From positions 94,300,575 to 94,364,574 of the forward strand of contig NC_073746.1 in the NCBI RefSeq assembly GCF_029784135.1: DNA of 64,000 nucleotides, written 5' to 3'. The stretch is from Toxorhynchites rutilus septentrionalis (taxonomy: Eukaryota; Arthropoda; Insecta; Diptera; Culicidae). The position numbers and the translations under genes are program-made. Positions 25,302-37,600 of the stretch are shown piece by piece (position 1 is the first letter of the stretch; the number at the start of each line of letters is the position of its first letter). The notes under the pieces were generated by a model. That model saw only the letters and a program-made list of their open reading frames with translations, had not been told where the DNA came from and made no database searches.

Positions 25302-25509
25302 GTATGTTTTTGATATCTTCCTTAGAATCGGCACGAATTATTCCGGACAATATTTAGCATGATTTAAGAATTAAGGATTTCAACTAGGTCAACGAAATCG
25401 TCGATCACGATGATATTGCAGATGTTTTATTTTGTTTAGGTTCATTGCAGACACCAGGTATTACCAAACCTGTAAAAGCGAATATCATTGATGCTTGGAT
25501 GAGATAATA

Positions 25510-26803
25510 TTAGGCTGTCAAAAAAGTCCTGCGGTATTTCCGCGAGGTGTCGTTGTAAGCGCGTAGTTCTAGTTGTATTCATTGTATCGAGTCATACTAT
25601 AGCTTGTTGGAAAGGTATTTTATAGTACTTGACGCGCTATAATATAGTCCTTGACAGTGTTTTGTTTGGGGAAGTCGTTCGTGAGTTATAGTGTCGCATA
25701 TATGGAGCAAAATAAAGAGAAAATCCGACATATTTTACAGTACTACTATGACAAAGGCAAAAATGCATCTCAAGCTGCCAATAAAATTTGTGCAGTTTAT
25801 GGACCCGATACAGTTTCCATTTCCACCGCACAACGATGGTTTCAACGTTTTGGTTCTGGTGTAGAGGTCGTCGAAGATGCGCCACGCTCCGGAAGGCCTG
25901 TCGTCGAAAATTGCGACAAAATCGCTGAATTAGCCGAGAAAGACCGGCATAGTAGCAGCCGTAGCATCGGCAAAGAGCTGGGGATAAGTCATCAAACCGT
26001 TATTAACCATTTGAAGAAGCTTGGATTCACAAAGAAGCTCGATGTATGGGTGCCACACACGTTGACGCAAAAAAACATCTTTAACCGTATCGACGCATGT
26101 GAATCGCTGCTGAATCGCAACAAAATCGACCCGTTTCTGAAGCGGATGGTGACTGGCGATGAAAAGTGGGTCACTTACGACAACGTGAAGCGCAAACGGT
26201 CGTGGTCGAAGCCCGCTGAAGCGGCTCAGACAGTGGCCAAGCCCTCATTAACGGCCAGGAAGGTTCTGCTGTGTGTTTGGTGGGATTGTCAAGGAATCAT
26301 CTATTATGAGCTGCTTCCCTATGGCCAAACGCTCAATTCGGACCTGTACTGCCAACAACTGGACCGCTTGAAGGTAGCACTCATGAAGAAGAGGCCATCT
26401 TTGATAAACAGAGGCCGCATTGTCTTCCATCAGGACAACGCCAGGTCACACACTTCTTGGTGACGCGCCAGAAGCTCCGGGAGCTCGGATGGGAGGTTCT
26501 TTTGCATCCGCCGTATAGTCCGGACCTTGCACCAAGTGACTACCACCTGTTTTTGTCCATGGCGAACGAGCTAGGTAGTCAGAAGTTAGCCACAAAAGAG
26601 GCCTGTGAAAATTGGCTATCCGAGTTTTTTGCCAATAAGGAAGCGAGCTTCTATAAAAGGGGTATTATGAAGTTGGCATCTCGTTGGGAACAAGTCATCG
26701 AACAAAATGGCGCATATTTGACTTAAAACAGATGATTGTAACTGATTTTATGAACAAAAGAAAATTCAAAAAAAAATACCGCAGGACTTTTGTGACAGCC
26801 TAA
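25510..26803 (+). mobile_element. Mariner element, full length
   Basis: About 30-bp terminal inverted repeats: TTAGGCTGTCAAAAAAGTCC at the left and TTAGGCTGTCACAAAAGTCC on the other strand at the right, both continuing into TGCGGTATTT. TA dinucleotides flank it at 25508-25509 and 26804-26805. The length of 1294 bp is standard for mariner. Confidence 0.95.
25702..26726 (+). pseudogene. Mariner transposase (DD34D) with a single frameshift
   Basis: ATG at 25702 (MEQNKEKIRHILQYYYDKG). The N-terminal helix-turn-helix spans about residues 1-110 (YGPDTVSISTAQRWFQRF, SIGKELGISHQTVINHLKK). The catalytic domain has MVTGDEKWVTYDN (Asp at about 26158), FHQDNARSHTS and YSPDLAPSDYHLF, with 34 residues between the second and third Asp. 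The frame shifts by one base near 26456: reading one ends in TGA at 26461, reading two runs to TAA at 26724. Total coding span of about 341 codons matches the family. Little else is damaged, so the copy is young. Confidence 0.93.
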
Positions 26804-26917
26804 TATTTTACAATAAAGAACAAATATACCACTTTTCACATAAAAATCTGAGAAGCACTATATCGGTTTGGCATGGAATGGCTGTATAACAATGGGTGAA
26901 CTATAATCGGTCTAGGG

Positions 26918-27773
26918 TAGGGATACCATCTGTCCAGATTTAGCTAATTTATTTTTCATATTCTAGCATTTGTCCTGATTTACATAAGAAATTCAATGTT
27001 GTTAATGAATCATAATTTTGTTTTCAGTGTATTCTGTTTTAATGGTGACTACAAATTTGCGAGCGTGTCAAAGGTTCACTGTTGAATCTTCCACAAGATC
27101 TTCTAACTGTTTTCATTCGTATTGCTCTTGTGTCTCAACAGAAATATTATTTTACCGACGAATTGCACAGGAACTACCCTTGTTTCACAGAAGAACTTCA
27201 TGTTTCTGAGGCTAATGCTGCATATGGGATTCATACGTGTCGGTGGCTAATAGCAGTATGTAAATTTTGTCATATTGCTGAAAGGGAAGTTTGAAATCAA
27301 CAATGAACCATTAAAGGTAGAACTAGTTTTGAAAAGTATATCCAAACACCGAATAATTACAAAGATATTCAGTTGGTTTCCACTTCCAAATCCATGCTGA
27401 ACTATGTGGCGCAGAAACCAAATCTAGTCGTTTAGAAGATACGGGTTACAGATGAAGCTCTTGCGTTTCATACCATGATGCGCTTTAAACAGTTTCAAAT
27501 CCATGGATTGTACTTTAGAACTATTGCGCATGCTGTTCGATGACTCGGAAACCGCAAAAAAGAAACTCCTGTGCCATCATCTTCGGAGTATTTTTACCGT
27601 GTGGAATGACCGAGAAATATGTTCAAAAAATGAATTTGAGTAACTGGGTTTCTTGTACACTTCAAGAAAGATTGTTTCTCTTTTCCTATATCTCAAATAA
27701 TGCCAAAGGGTTGGTCATAATCGTAGCTATGACAGGTGTCCTGATTTTTAACTACGACCAGATGGAATCCTTA
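26918..27773 (+). mobile_element. hAT-like element with decayed transposase fragment
   Basis: Ends TAGGGATACCATCTG and (inverse, right) TAAGGATTCCATCTG, 13 of 15 matching, flanked by the perfect 8-bp duplication GTCTAGGG at 26910-26917 and 27774-27781. Interior shows transposase-like residues with stops: KSMLNYVAQKPN and TDEALAFHTMMRFKQFQIHG at about 27390-27510, resembling the N-terminal region of hAT transposases. At 856 bp it is an internally deleted derivative. Confidence 0.85.
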
Positions 27774-28021
27774 GTCTAGGGTATTTCTACAAAGTGGTTC
27801 AATCATGTTCCGGGATTTATAACTAACGGTAAATCGTCTCTTTCACGATAAATAATAATGCCATTACTGCATCATAATGATAATAACAATGATCGTATAA
27901 GGTTGTAATGTTATAACCTCGTGAGAGTTGGAGGCTATTCAAAAGATCTATTTTAAGAAATGCTTCAAGGATTGGAAGAAGCGCTGGTACAATTTTGAAG
28001 GTGACAACATTAATTAAGATG

Positions 28022-28927
28022 ATTTTTTTGACGTAGGACTACGTCTTTTATTTCTGTACCGGAGTTCAAATTTTCGATAACGAGAGAGTGACGTTGGACT
28101 GCAAGGTTTTGGACGTTAATATCTCTTTATAGGCTGAATTGAGTGGTATAATAATCAATTCATCCGAAAGAAAAAATGTCAACGAGTTATATGAGTGTCA
28201 CTTATTGGTCCAAAAAATCGTTTCAATAGCTGAAAAATTGCTTTGAAAGCAAGCTAATGAAATCATAACAATCTAGCTCATCGATGATGATTGGTAATCG
28301 CAATGTGTTCCCGAACACGGACGCAAAATCTAGGCACCTGGAGAAACCGTCATAGCGAATACATGCAAGCTGTGATTTCTTTTGCTCGCTTGCATTAATG
28401 TTTGGGAAACCATAGCGGACACATGCAAGGCGTGAGTACTTTTACTCGCATCAATTTCTGTTCTGCTTTCGCATGGAACAGTCATGAAGAATTGTTTGCG
28501 AGTGAATGCGTCCGAGCGAAGGAATATTCGCACCCATTTACGCATTCGACTTGGTTCCCGTGATGCAAACGAATAGCATATGTTTCTGTTCTGCTTTCGC
28601 ATGGAACATTCATGAAAAATTTCCACATCACGATAAAAACGAAATGAATTTTATGCACCGTGAAATGGTGCCCTCAGTTTCTATTCTGCGAATAGAGTGA
28701 TCAAGAAAAATCTTGTGTTATTCTCACGAAAACAAAAATGAATCATGTATCAAACATCTTCAGTTGCTTTTACAAGGCCACTCAAATTCCATAGGTTCGT
28801 TTCGGGACCACCAACAAGCTCGAAAGAGTTGAATTTTATGCAATTGCAATTTCAAATAACTTTTATTACCGAGCCAACGGTAGTCCTACGTCTGCCTTGC
28901 GATTATATCACCGATATAATCCACTTC
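28022..28927. repeat. Repeat unit with GACGTAGGACTACGTC terminus
   Basis: Begins TTTTTTGACGTAGGACTACG and ends near CAACGGTAGTCCTACGTC followed by the short palindrome ATTATATCACCGATATAAT. The same boundaries, subterminal text (ATTCATCCGAAAGA, GTTATATGAGTGTCACT) and central repeated phrases recur in the unit at 62450-63581. Between 28340 and 28640 it holds degenerate tandem copies around TTCTGTTCTGCTTTCGCATG. No gene; unclassified. Confidence 0.6.
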
Positions 28928-29379
28928 TTGTTTTTTTTTCTTTCAAGAGAGAATATTCCCATTTTCATAATTTTTTGAACACATATCATGTTTCGGTTTG
29001 CTATGAACTGGTTGGCACACTCAGTACTCAGCAAATACTTTAATAACTTAATGGTTTATGTTGGATCGTGAAATATTTCAAGACTGTGCTTCCTCAAAAT
29101 TAGACGAGATTTTTCTTGTCGTCTGGCAGCACTGCGCGATCCAATAGATCATTGTACGCGTCGTTTGTCTTTTAGTTGTAAGGAATAAAGCACTCAATTA
29201 AGTTCGCTTTGTTATATAAGCTCTATTATGTTCATTGTTCGTAATTGTGAAATAAAGTTTAAATAAGCTTTAAAAGTTTCTTTATGTAATTTGAATGTTC
29301 AAACGTGCTTTAATTTGAAGTCCACAACGATTGGACCGGGAGAGTGTCCGATATCCTGGAAAATAAAAAATTTAGGCCA
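28928..29379. other. Non-coding spacer
   Basis: AT-rich, no gene recognised; ends at the target duplication of the Transib-like element. Confidence 0.4.
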
Positions 29380-29384
29380 CAACG

Positions 29385-31259
29385 CACAATGGTCTAGGAG
29401 ATGCATTTAAGTGGAAATTAGCATTTAGAGCTCGACAGTCATTCTCTAGACAAAAACTGTCTTCGACAAAGTTGTTACATATAATAGAGCCCTCATTTTC
29501 ATGTTGTCAAAAATAGGGTGATCAAAATTGTCGAAGAAATAAAAAATCTAACTTTCTTATCTTTATAGATAGAGGTAAACATAGATCGACAATGTTGTAG
29601 TCCAAGTTATTTGAGACATCTTTGTAGAACAAAGTTTTTCTTCTACCTCATGAAATAACCGATATAGCGCCTTTCTTCTAATTTACGTTAGGGTCACCAT
29701 GAAAAAAACTGTTGCTCTAACTTTTATATTTCAAATTCTACATACAAACTGTCTTCGGAAGACTTTTAGAGCTTACTAATACAAACATTTTTCGATACAG
29801 AACTTGTCAATATCTCAACTTCACTCAAAGTTATTGATATTTATTCCCAAAAAACATACTCTTTTCAATTGTTTGTCATTCTTTCTGGGGCAAACATAAA
29901 CAAAGTTTATTGACGGCATTTGAAAGAGCATATTTCACTCTACATGATGTGTGATTTTCAAAACTATGTTATTTTTTGTGTTTGTGTAAATTAAAATTGA
30001 AATCATGAGATTTTGGGTAAAAAAAACTTTAATAACTTTAAGTAGAATTAAGATATTGACAAGTTCTGCATCGCAAAATGTTGGTATTGATATGCTCTGA
30101 AAATCGTACGAAGACAGTTTTGATGTAGAATTTGAAATATAAAAGTTAAAGCAAAAAAAACCCATTTTTTCATGGTCACCCTAATGCAACTTTCAAAAAA
30201 AGCGCTAAATCGATTATATTAAAAGATAGCTTTGTTCTACAAAGTTATTTAAAATTACTGGGACTACAACATTGTCGAACTATGTTTATCTCTATCTATA
30301 AATATAAGAAAGTTAGATGTTTTATTTCATTGACAATTTTGGTCACCCTATTTTTGATAACATAATAATGAGCGCTCTAATATATGTAACAACTATGTTG
30401 AAGACAGTTTTTGTCTAACTCCCACCAAGTTGTTTTTGGCGCTTTCTATCTATGTTGCATTAGGGTAACCATGAAAAAACGGGTTTATTTTTGCTTTAAC
30501 TTTTATATTTCAAATTCTACATCAAAACTGTCTTCGTACGACTTTTAGAGCATATCAATACCAACATTTTGCGATGCAGAACTTATCAATATCTTAATCC
30601 TACTCAAAGTTATTGATGTTTTTTACCCAAAAACTCATAAATTCAATTTCAATTTACTCAAACACAAAAAATAACACAGTTTTGAAAACCACACATTATA
30701 TAGAGTGAAATTTGTTCCTTCAAATTCCGCCAACAAACATGTTTCATGTTTGCCCCAGAAAGAATGATAATCAAATGAAAAGAGCGTGTTTTTTTAAAAG
30801 AAATATCAATAACTTTAAGTGAAGTTGGAATATTGACAAGTTCTGCATCGAAAAGTGTTTGTATTAGTAAGCTCTAAAAGTCTTCCGAAGACAGTTTGTA
30901 TGTAAAATTTGAAATATAAAAGTTAGAGCAAAAAAACAGTTTTTTTCATGGTGACCCTAACGCAACGCAAAAAAAACGCTATATCAGTTATTTCAAGAGA
31001 TAGAAAAAACTTTGTTCTACAAAGATGTCTCAAATAACTGGGACTATAATATTGTCGAACTATGTTTACCTCTGTCTATAAAGGTAAGAAAGTTGGACTT
31101 TTTATTTCATCGACAGTTTTGGTCACCCTATGTTTGATAACATAAAAATGAGCGGTCTATTGTATATAACAATTTGGGCGAGGACAGTTTTTGTCTGGAG
31201 AATAACTGTCGAGCTCTAAATGCTAATTTCCACTTAAATACATCTCCTGGACCATTGTG
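29385..31259. mobile_element. Transib-like non-autonomous palindromic element, copy 1
   Basis: Long inverted repeats begin CACAATGGTCTAGGAGATG at the left and CACAATGGTCCAGGAGATG on the opposite strand at the right. The 5-bp duplication CAACG flanks it (29380-29384 and 31260-31264). The CACAATGG terminus and 5-bp duplication are the known features of the Transib superfamily. The arms run most of the length, and an extra inverted copy of the outer region lies in the middle (about 30180-30430). There is no transposase. Repeated phrases include AAGTTATTGAT, GAAATATAAAAGTTA and AGGGTGACC. Confidence 0.75.
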
Positions 31260-31264
31260 CAACG

Positions 31265-33584
31265 TAGGGTTAGACCGATCAGTTTGTTTCATCCACCACC
31301 ATTATTCCAATGAAAAAATGGAGGCCGGATGGTGTACAATTTAACTGAGAGTAAAATGCCTTTGGACGCTTGAATTCGAAAGTCCACAGCGGAAACTTTT
31401 TTGGAAACTAGATCAGAATGAAGCACTGCTTGATGAATAGGTAAATAAGGGCCCCGCCGCAGGATCGAAGCAAAAACGGATGCGTTCTTCATTTCGCGAC
31501 GTTACAGGAAATCACACTACTTCGCTACGTCCTTTGCTACTACTCCCGTTGCTGATACGACCATTACTTATTCGGTTTCTATTCGGATTCTGCTTCTCCT
31601 AATTGGTAACTGCTTCACGGTTGAACAAATATCACATCGAATGCGAAGTAGCTATTTTTCGGTATTTCAGATTGGCTAATGAATCACTTACGATGCTGTT
31701 TTCGCTTTATGCAGAGATTGAACAGAAACAGTGCAGAAATGCACGAGCGCTCTTTACAAGACGACATATGGAGCCGACGCCTTGTATCATTTCATCGAGA
31801 TCCACCTTGGATTTGAAGCGGTGCGAACAAAATCGCAGCGTGATTTTATCCTGACCGCTTGCTGAAAGGAGCAAAACTGTGTAATATAAATTGCTTTTTC
31901 TCTAGCTATCGGCCTTGGGAAACACCATTTGAGGGCAATAATTCATCAAAATCCGTTCGCAGGAAAAACACTTATCAGAGTGAACATTTCCCATAAGAAC
32001 GTGACCAGACCTACATCTGCTGTCATGTTGCAGGCAAATCTTGCGTCTTAGATGTCCTTTCCATATGTCAACTGGAATGATAACTGAAATGTAACTTATT
32101 CAATTTAACCACCACAATAACGGATGTATTGAGTTTGTCACTCAGTGTCTTCGTGGATATGCTTTCATAAAATCAGATTAAATTCTTTATTGACTCAGAT
32201 AAATTTATATCACATCCCAAGTGGGCTTCTATTGCTATGAAACAGATCGTTTAATACATTCCCATAATGGTACGTCAAATGTCAAACACCCATGGCACCC
32301 ATTTCGACAATGTTTTTTTTAAAAATAATTCTTAATGAATAACCCTCAGTAAAAGGAAAAATGATTGGTAAAAGACGAAAGATTTTAATGGAAAAACTCT
32401 CACATTCATTATAAACCTCTGATTGCCATCAAATTCCGCATACCATCAAGTAATCTTCATGAATACAACACAACAGCATCTTCATTATTCATGGCTCCGA
32501 TTCGGTAAGGAAAGGAACAAATTCCAAAGGTTACAATCCGTCCCGGGCTAAGTCTTTTCATGAATAGAGAGAAAAACATCCACTGCAACAATAGCACGAG
32601 GGATCTCCCAGCCAGGAACAAAGTAATAAAAACTTCCCATGCTGTATGTTACTTGTACGGCATTTGTCAAGCTGCAAAGTCGCTATATAAACAGCACCAA
32701 GTGGCTCTGGAAATTGGAAATACTCCAACCGGATAGGAGGACGAGGAGGAGGAAAATGAAGACAAACTTTCCCATTGAAGTCCTTAACAATGCCTGCCTT
32801 TATGCGATAGCGGGAAAGAGAAATGTTGCAAATGAGGAGTATGTTTCGAGAAGCGGACCCTCCCTTAACTTAAAAATATGTTTCCTACATACATATTTAG
32901 ATTCGCTAGGTTTTGTGCATTTTCCCGCTTCCGTGTGGAGCTTTCCAATTGCCACAAATACCCAGGTGAGTGGGAAAAGCTTACCCTTTCTTTGAGGGGT
33001 GGTGGAAATCCACATGGTAAACTCGTGCTGAGCATAAATGAGTACACTAGTTTGCCTATCATTTGTTCATTTCATAGTGCAAGTAAGCCGGTGGGGGAGT
33101 TCTTGGCATGCGAGCCCTCTCTCGGAAATGCATGCTATTTGAACGAACTAACCATTCCGACCGCAATCGTCCCTACGGGACTCCTGCCGGCAATGGGTTC
33201 GGTGATGTGTGGAAAGCTATATTGTTTTCTCAACCAACCTATGCCTTGCATTGCAATAATTCTTTGGAAGTATGTACGTGAAGCGTGTTGCAATGAGTTC
33301 GAGATTCGAAAAATTAAATCCTTTCAGATACTGCTCCTGCTCGAATAAAAATAAGGATTGTTCGGAAGAATGAAACATTTACCTCTGTTATGGGAAACAC
33401 GTCATCTAATAATATTGCGGCTTAACAGAATTATGTTTTAAGATAACTTACTCTAGCTTAGAAATCAAACAACTGCACGTTATAAACCTATGAACAGAGA
33501 TAATTCAATTTGCGTCAACTTCTGCTTCTGCTTTGATTCGAAACAAAATGCTTTGGAAATCCATCTTTGGAATGTGAACTACAG
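31265..33584. other. Intergenic stretch downstream of bdl
   Basis: No gene recognised. ORFs at 32639-32995 and 32878-33348 show no family resemblance and overlap on both strands. This may include the 3' UTR of bdl immediately below 33585, but I see no close poly(A) signal that decides its end. Confidence 0.5.
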
Positions 33585-34618
33585 TTAAGCCTTAACATTT
33601 TCCGCTTCACGTAACTTTTTGATTCGGTTTCGCTTCATGTACAACAGTATGCTTATCACCGCCAGGCAAACGAGCAAAATCAAAACCCCACCGATTGTCA
33701 TAACCTTCACTCTCCGGTAGGGATACACGTAAATTTCCACCTCGTTGCTTCCACTGGTGTAATTTGTGGTGGACATGGCGAACACCTGGAAAGTGTACAG
33801 TTCATCTTCATCCAGATCCTCGACTGTAAATTTAAAAAAAATTATTAAATTGGATTTGAACCTCTCTTCCGTGGATAATCTCAATATCTTACAAATGTAG
33901 TTATTCTCGGCAGTGGTTACACTTCCATGCAGTTTGTGTTGCGGCTCAATCCACCAGCGTAATATGTAGAAGCGCAGTTGGTCTAATCCCAGCTCCGGAG
34001 GCTGCCAGCGGGCCTCATAATTGCTGTGTTTCTTCTCGATAGTCAAATTGATAGGCGATCCGATTTGGTTGAACTGAAGCAGGGTGTCCTGGAACGACTC
34101 CGGTTGCTCGAATTCTTTCGCTGTCGGAAATGCATACCATCAGTAAACTTTCGCTAAGTGTTAGAGTGCCCTTTAGACGTACGTTTTGTGAAATATCTGA
34201 ACGATTTGCTGAACATTCCATCCCCGTAGTTGTCCTGACACAACACCATGAACTCATATTCCTTAGCCGGCTGCAAATTGGTAATCGTCGCCTCGAGAAC
34301 ATGCTTATTGCTCACCTTGAATGTTCTCCACTCGGGAGCTTCCGCCAGCCGGTACCAGATGATATACTCCAGATACTGTCGAATGTAGCCGGGTGCCCAG
34401 CGGAGGGTAATAGCGGTGTCGGAACTGTTCCCTGTCAAATTGTATGGTGCCCTAGGCGAAACATTCTCGATCATAATCTCGGCATCGGCCGAAACTGTTG
34501 CCGCCTCGTTCGTTGCCTGACACGCGTAGATTCCTCGATCCGATTCGATGATGTCCTCGATGGTTAGATTGCCACCTTCGAGCTGATAACGACCGAGTGG
34601 TAGAAGGCTTCCGTCTCT
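33585..34618 (-). CDS. bdl: bdl 3' exons: end of Ig4, FN3 domains, TM, cytoplasmic tail
   Basis: Exon 34183-34618 (acceptor CAG before 34618, donor GTACGT) holds the last half of Ig4 and FN3-1. Exon 33893-34120 (donor GTAAGA) holds most of FN3-2. Exon 33585-33823 completes FN3-2 (DELYTFQVFAMSTTNY), then the membrane span and the short tail YMKRNRIKKLREAENVKA. Introns are 62 and 69 bp, typical insect sizes. From memory the fly protein has a much longer cytoplasmic tail, so the early stop here may mark an alternative last exon or a real difference. Confidence 0.88.
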
Positions 34619-37600
34619 CTGGTTTGAAGAAAAGGATTCATTGGTCAGTAATGAGGCATTCCACCACAAACACGAACGAACGTAATCGAACGTAATGGAT
34701 TATAGAGCTTTTAAAATTTTTCAGTCCATTCGCCTCAACATTAAACCATTCTAATTTCATATCATTGCTTAAGTTGAAACTTTGCCTACTTGTTCAGAAA
34801 ATCGTAGCTAGGTACGATGCTGTTTTCAAAATACGATCACAACTAAATTTTGAAATGGTTTTACGCAAAAATTGGTATTCTTTCAGAAACAAACTACACA
34901 GAACTATTGTCCTAAAAGAATTTTTCGATATTTTATTTCGTTGGAAAGTTACATCCAAAAATATGAGATGACCACAAGGGACATAGGGGTAGTGGGGGCA
35001 AATTGGTCACTGGGGGCAAAGTGGTCACCTGCTTGTTTGGTAGTATAACTATTGACTATAGCTGCCGTATTGATATTCACCTTATGCTTGGAGAATTTAA
35101 TGACTATTGAGTCACCATGTACTCCAGTAGAGCTGTCGCAAGTGAAAAGATAAATAAAAACAGAAATTGTCCTCTCGATTCCAATTCGGCCGTAGTTCTG
35201 TGCGCATGGTATCTAAGGAATTTCTCGTGAAATTTAGTTTAACGAATCTGATATGTTGGACAAATAATCAGTTTTACGACTGTTCACATACTCCAGGAGA
35301 GGTGAACAGGTATTTCGTTTAACACTTTGAACGCCCCAGATCTGGGTGACGGGTGTATTTACTGGGAGGTCCCGTCACCCAGATGTGGGTGACACTTTTC
35401 TCGTTCAAATTGAATAGGATTTTTCAGCGGAATTTGATAGAATGGGCACCTAAATGTAAATATGGGTTATGTAGAATAATCAAAAAATCAAAAACATAAT
35501 AATATAGTTTTTATACTATACTTTTAAACGGTTTTATTTAGCATTACCTATTGTAAATATGTTTGTATGTTTATGTGCAGGGTTGTCCCAATAAACAGAA
35601 ATTTAACCTCCTTCCTGTTGACCGATTGATCTGAAATTTGAAGCACGCCTTTATATCTGCTGTCGTTATAAAACTGCGTATTTCATGATCTTGAAAATCC
35701 AAGATGGCGGCCGCAACAAAATGGCGGACTACAAATTTTATCAAAACCCCATCAATATGTGTATCAAAGAAAGGGCTTGACTAGTAGAACACAGTTATTT
35801 ATGAAAAATGTAAATTCAAAATGACCGCCATCACAAAATGGACATTTTATTCATTTCATCAATATGGCTATCAAACGAAATGGTTTGAATAGTAGAACAT
35901 ACTTATTTGTGAAAAATCACATTTTAAAATGTTGAAAAATCAATATTTTTATGTCGTCTATAGTAAGTTCTTCTAACATATCGTCCAGGTCTTCACTTGC
36001 GTATAGTTCCATAATATCCAAATCGGAACTCGATGAGATAATACTCGAGACTTTTCTTCTAACGCTTCGCACTATTGCGTCGTTACTAATATCCTCGCTT
36101 TCAAATTTACTATTACGCCGTTCGGTGAACATTTTAAGGATGAAAAAACACGTGTGTCTAAAAAAACATAATAGACATACTGTTTTTTTGGAATAAACAG
36201 GGGCTTCTCCGCGTTGCGCAATTATTATTCTCATTCTCAGAAAAAAAATATAACTTGCTTCTTCTTTTAGATTTTTAACTATCAAACGCCAAGAACGGTG
36301 AAAACGAATTACGTGAAAAATCAGAGTTGCCAAATGTGATATGACGATTATTTTCCCACAAATGTGACACATGTTCTCAGTATGATATATTCACAGAATC
36401 TTCGCAATCGATTGAACCGAATATTCCATATTCTCCAATAAAATTGTAATTATTCTTCGCGATCGAATATAGTACATAAAGCAAGTACGTTCGGTTAAAT
36501 TTCATTTTTATTATCATTTCCAACACTGTATAATTGACTGAAAACTTATTTTTATAAGTTTTCTAATCAGCAGTCGGTTGATTTCATTCGGTTTCAACAG
36601 AAAAGTAGTCCTGAATCGAACCCGAATTCATTATTATCGTTGCCCGCTTATTTCTCTAGCGCACCGACAGTTGAATTTGGGCCCCGCAAGAAACTCGACC
36701 GAATCGCTATGGGCGTCGAAGGTGTTAATCATTAGCATAGAAATTTATTTGATGTTTGGGGGCAAAGTGGTCATAGGTGAATAACGACTTCCAATGTTCT
36801 GTTTACTGAAGCTGATATACCTCATCACATTCTGCTCTTGAAGAGATTCTTTTTGTGGCTTTGATTCAGTAAAAATATGCAACTCCAATTAAACCAAGCC
36901 TCGAAACGTTATGCTTTTCTTACTAGGTTTTTGCATACATGAGAAATTTTAAATTGAGACTCTAGGATCGATTGACACCCGGGGCACATTATCTAGGATT
37001 TACCCCTCGATTCAAACTTTGTTTTCAAATATTTTGACGTAACCTAGAATCGTAGGAATTCGAGCTGTTTACAAAATGTTTTTTATTTGCTTATTATTAA
37101 ACTTAAACATATTTTCGACGCCAGCGGGATATAATTGATTCCGCACCGACAACGATCATGGCGTTCTAGTTCGCATGCTAGTGTATCACTAAGTGCTTAC
37201 CAAAGCAGAGTTTTCTAGTTCTCGTTTGTGTCATGATTCGTAGCATGTAACAACAAACGAATTCTACTGGGGAAACACCTTCAACAAGTTCATATTTGAA
37301 CAAACCAAAGTGAGTTATTCAGTGAAAAGTTCAATCGCCAAACACTGTTCACACTAGTTCCAACCCGAAAACTGATGGACACGCTTCAGGGTCCTGATAT
37401 CCCTATCACAACCAACATAGATTGAGCCTGTGTGGCTCAGAAACATATCTCAACGATGGGTTGAGACAGCGAAAAATGAGTAAACAGATTCAACAGTTCT
37501 AGAAAATGCCCCAAACATTTCCCACATATTTCACCTTATTTGTTATCCCGGGTCCGGGAAGTATTTGATAAAGCCGTGTTGACAAACATAGAAAGACTCG

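Noticed and set aside
32639..33348. ORFs of 118 and 156 codons downstream of bdl
   Set aside because: No family resemblance, overlapping ORFs on both strands, no splice or start context that supports them.
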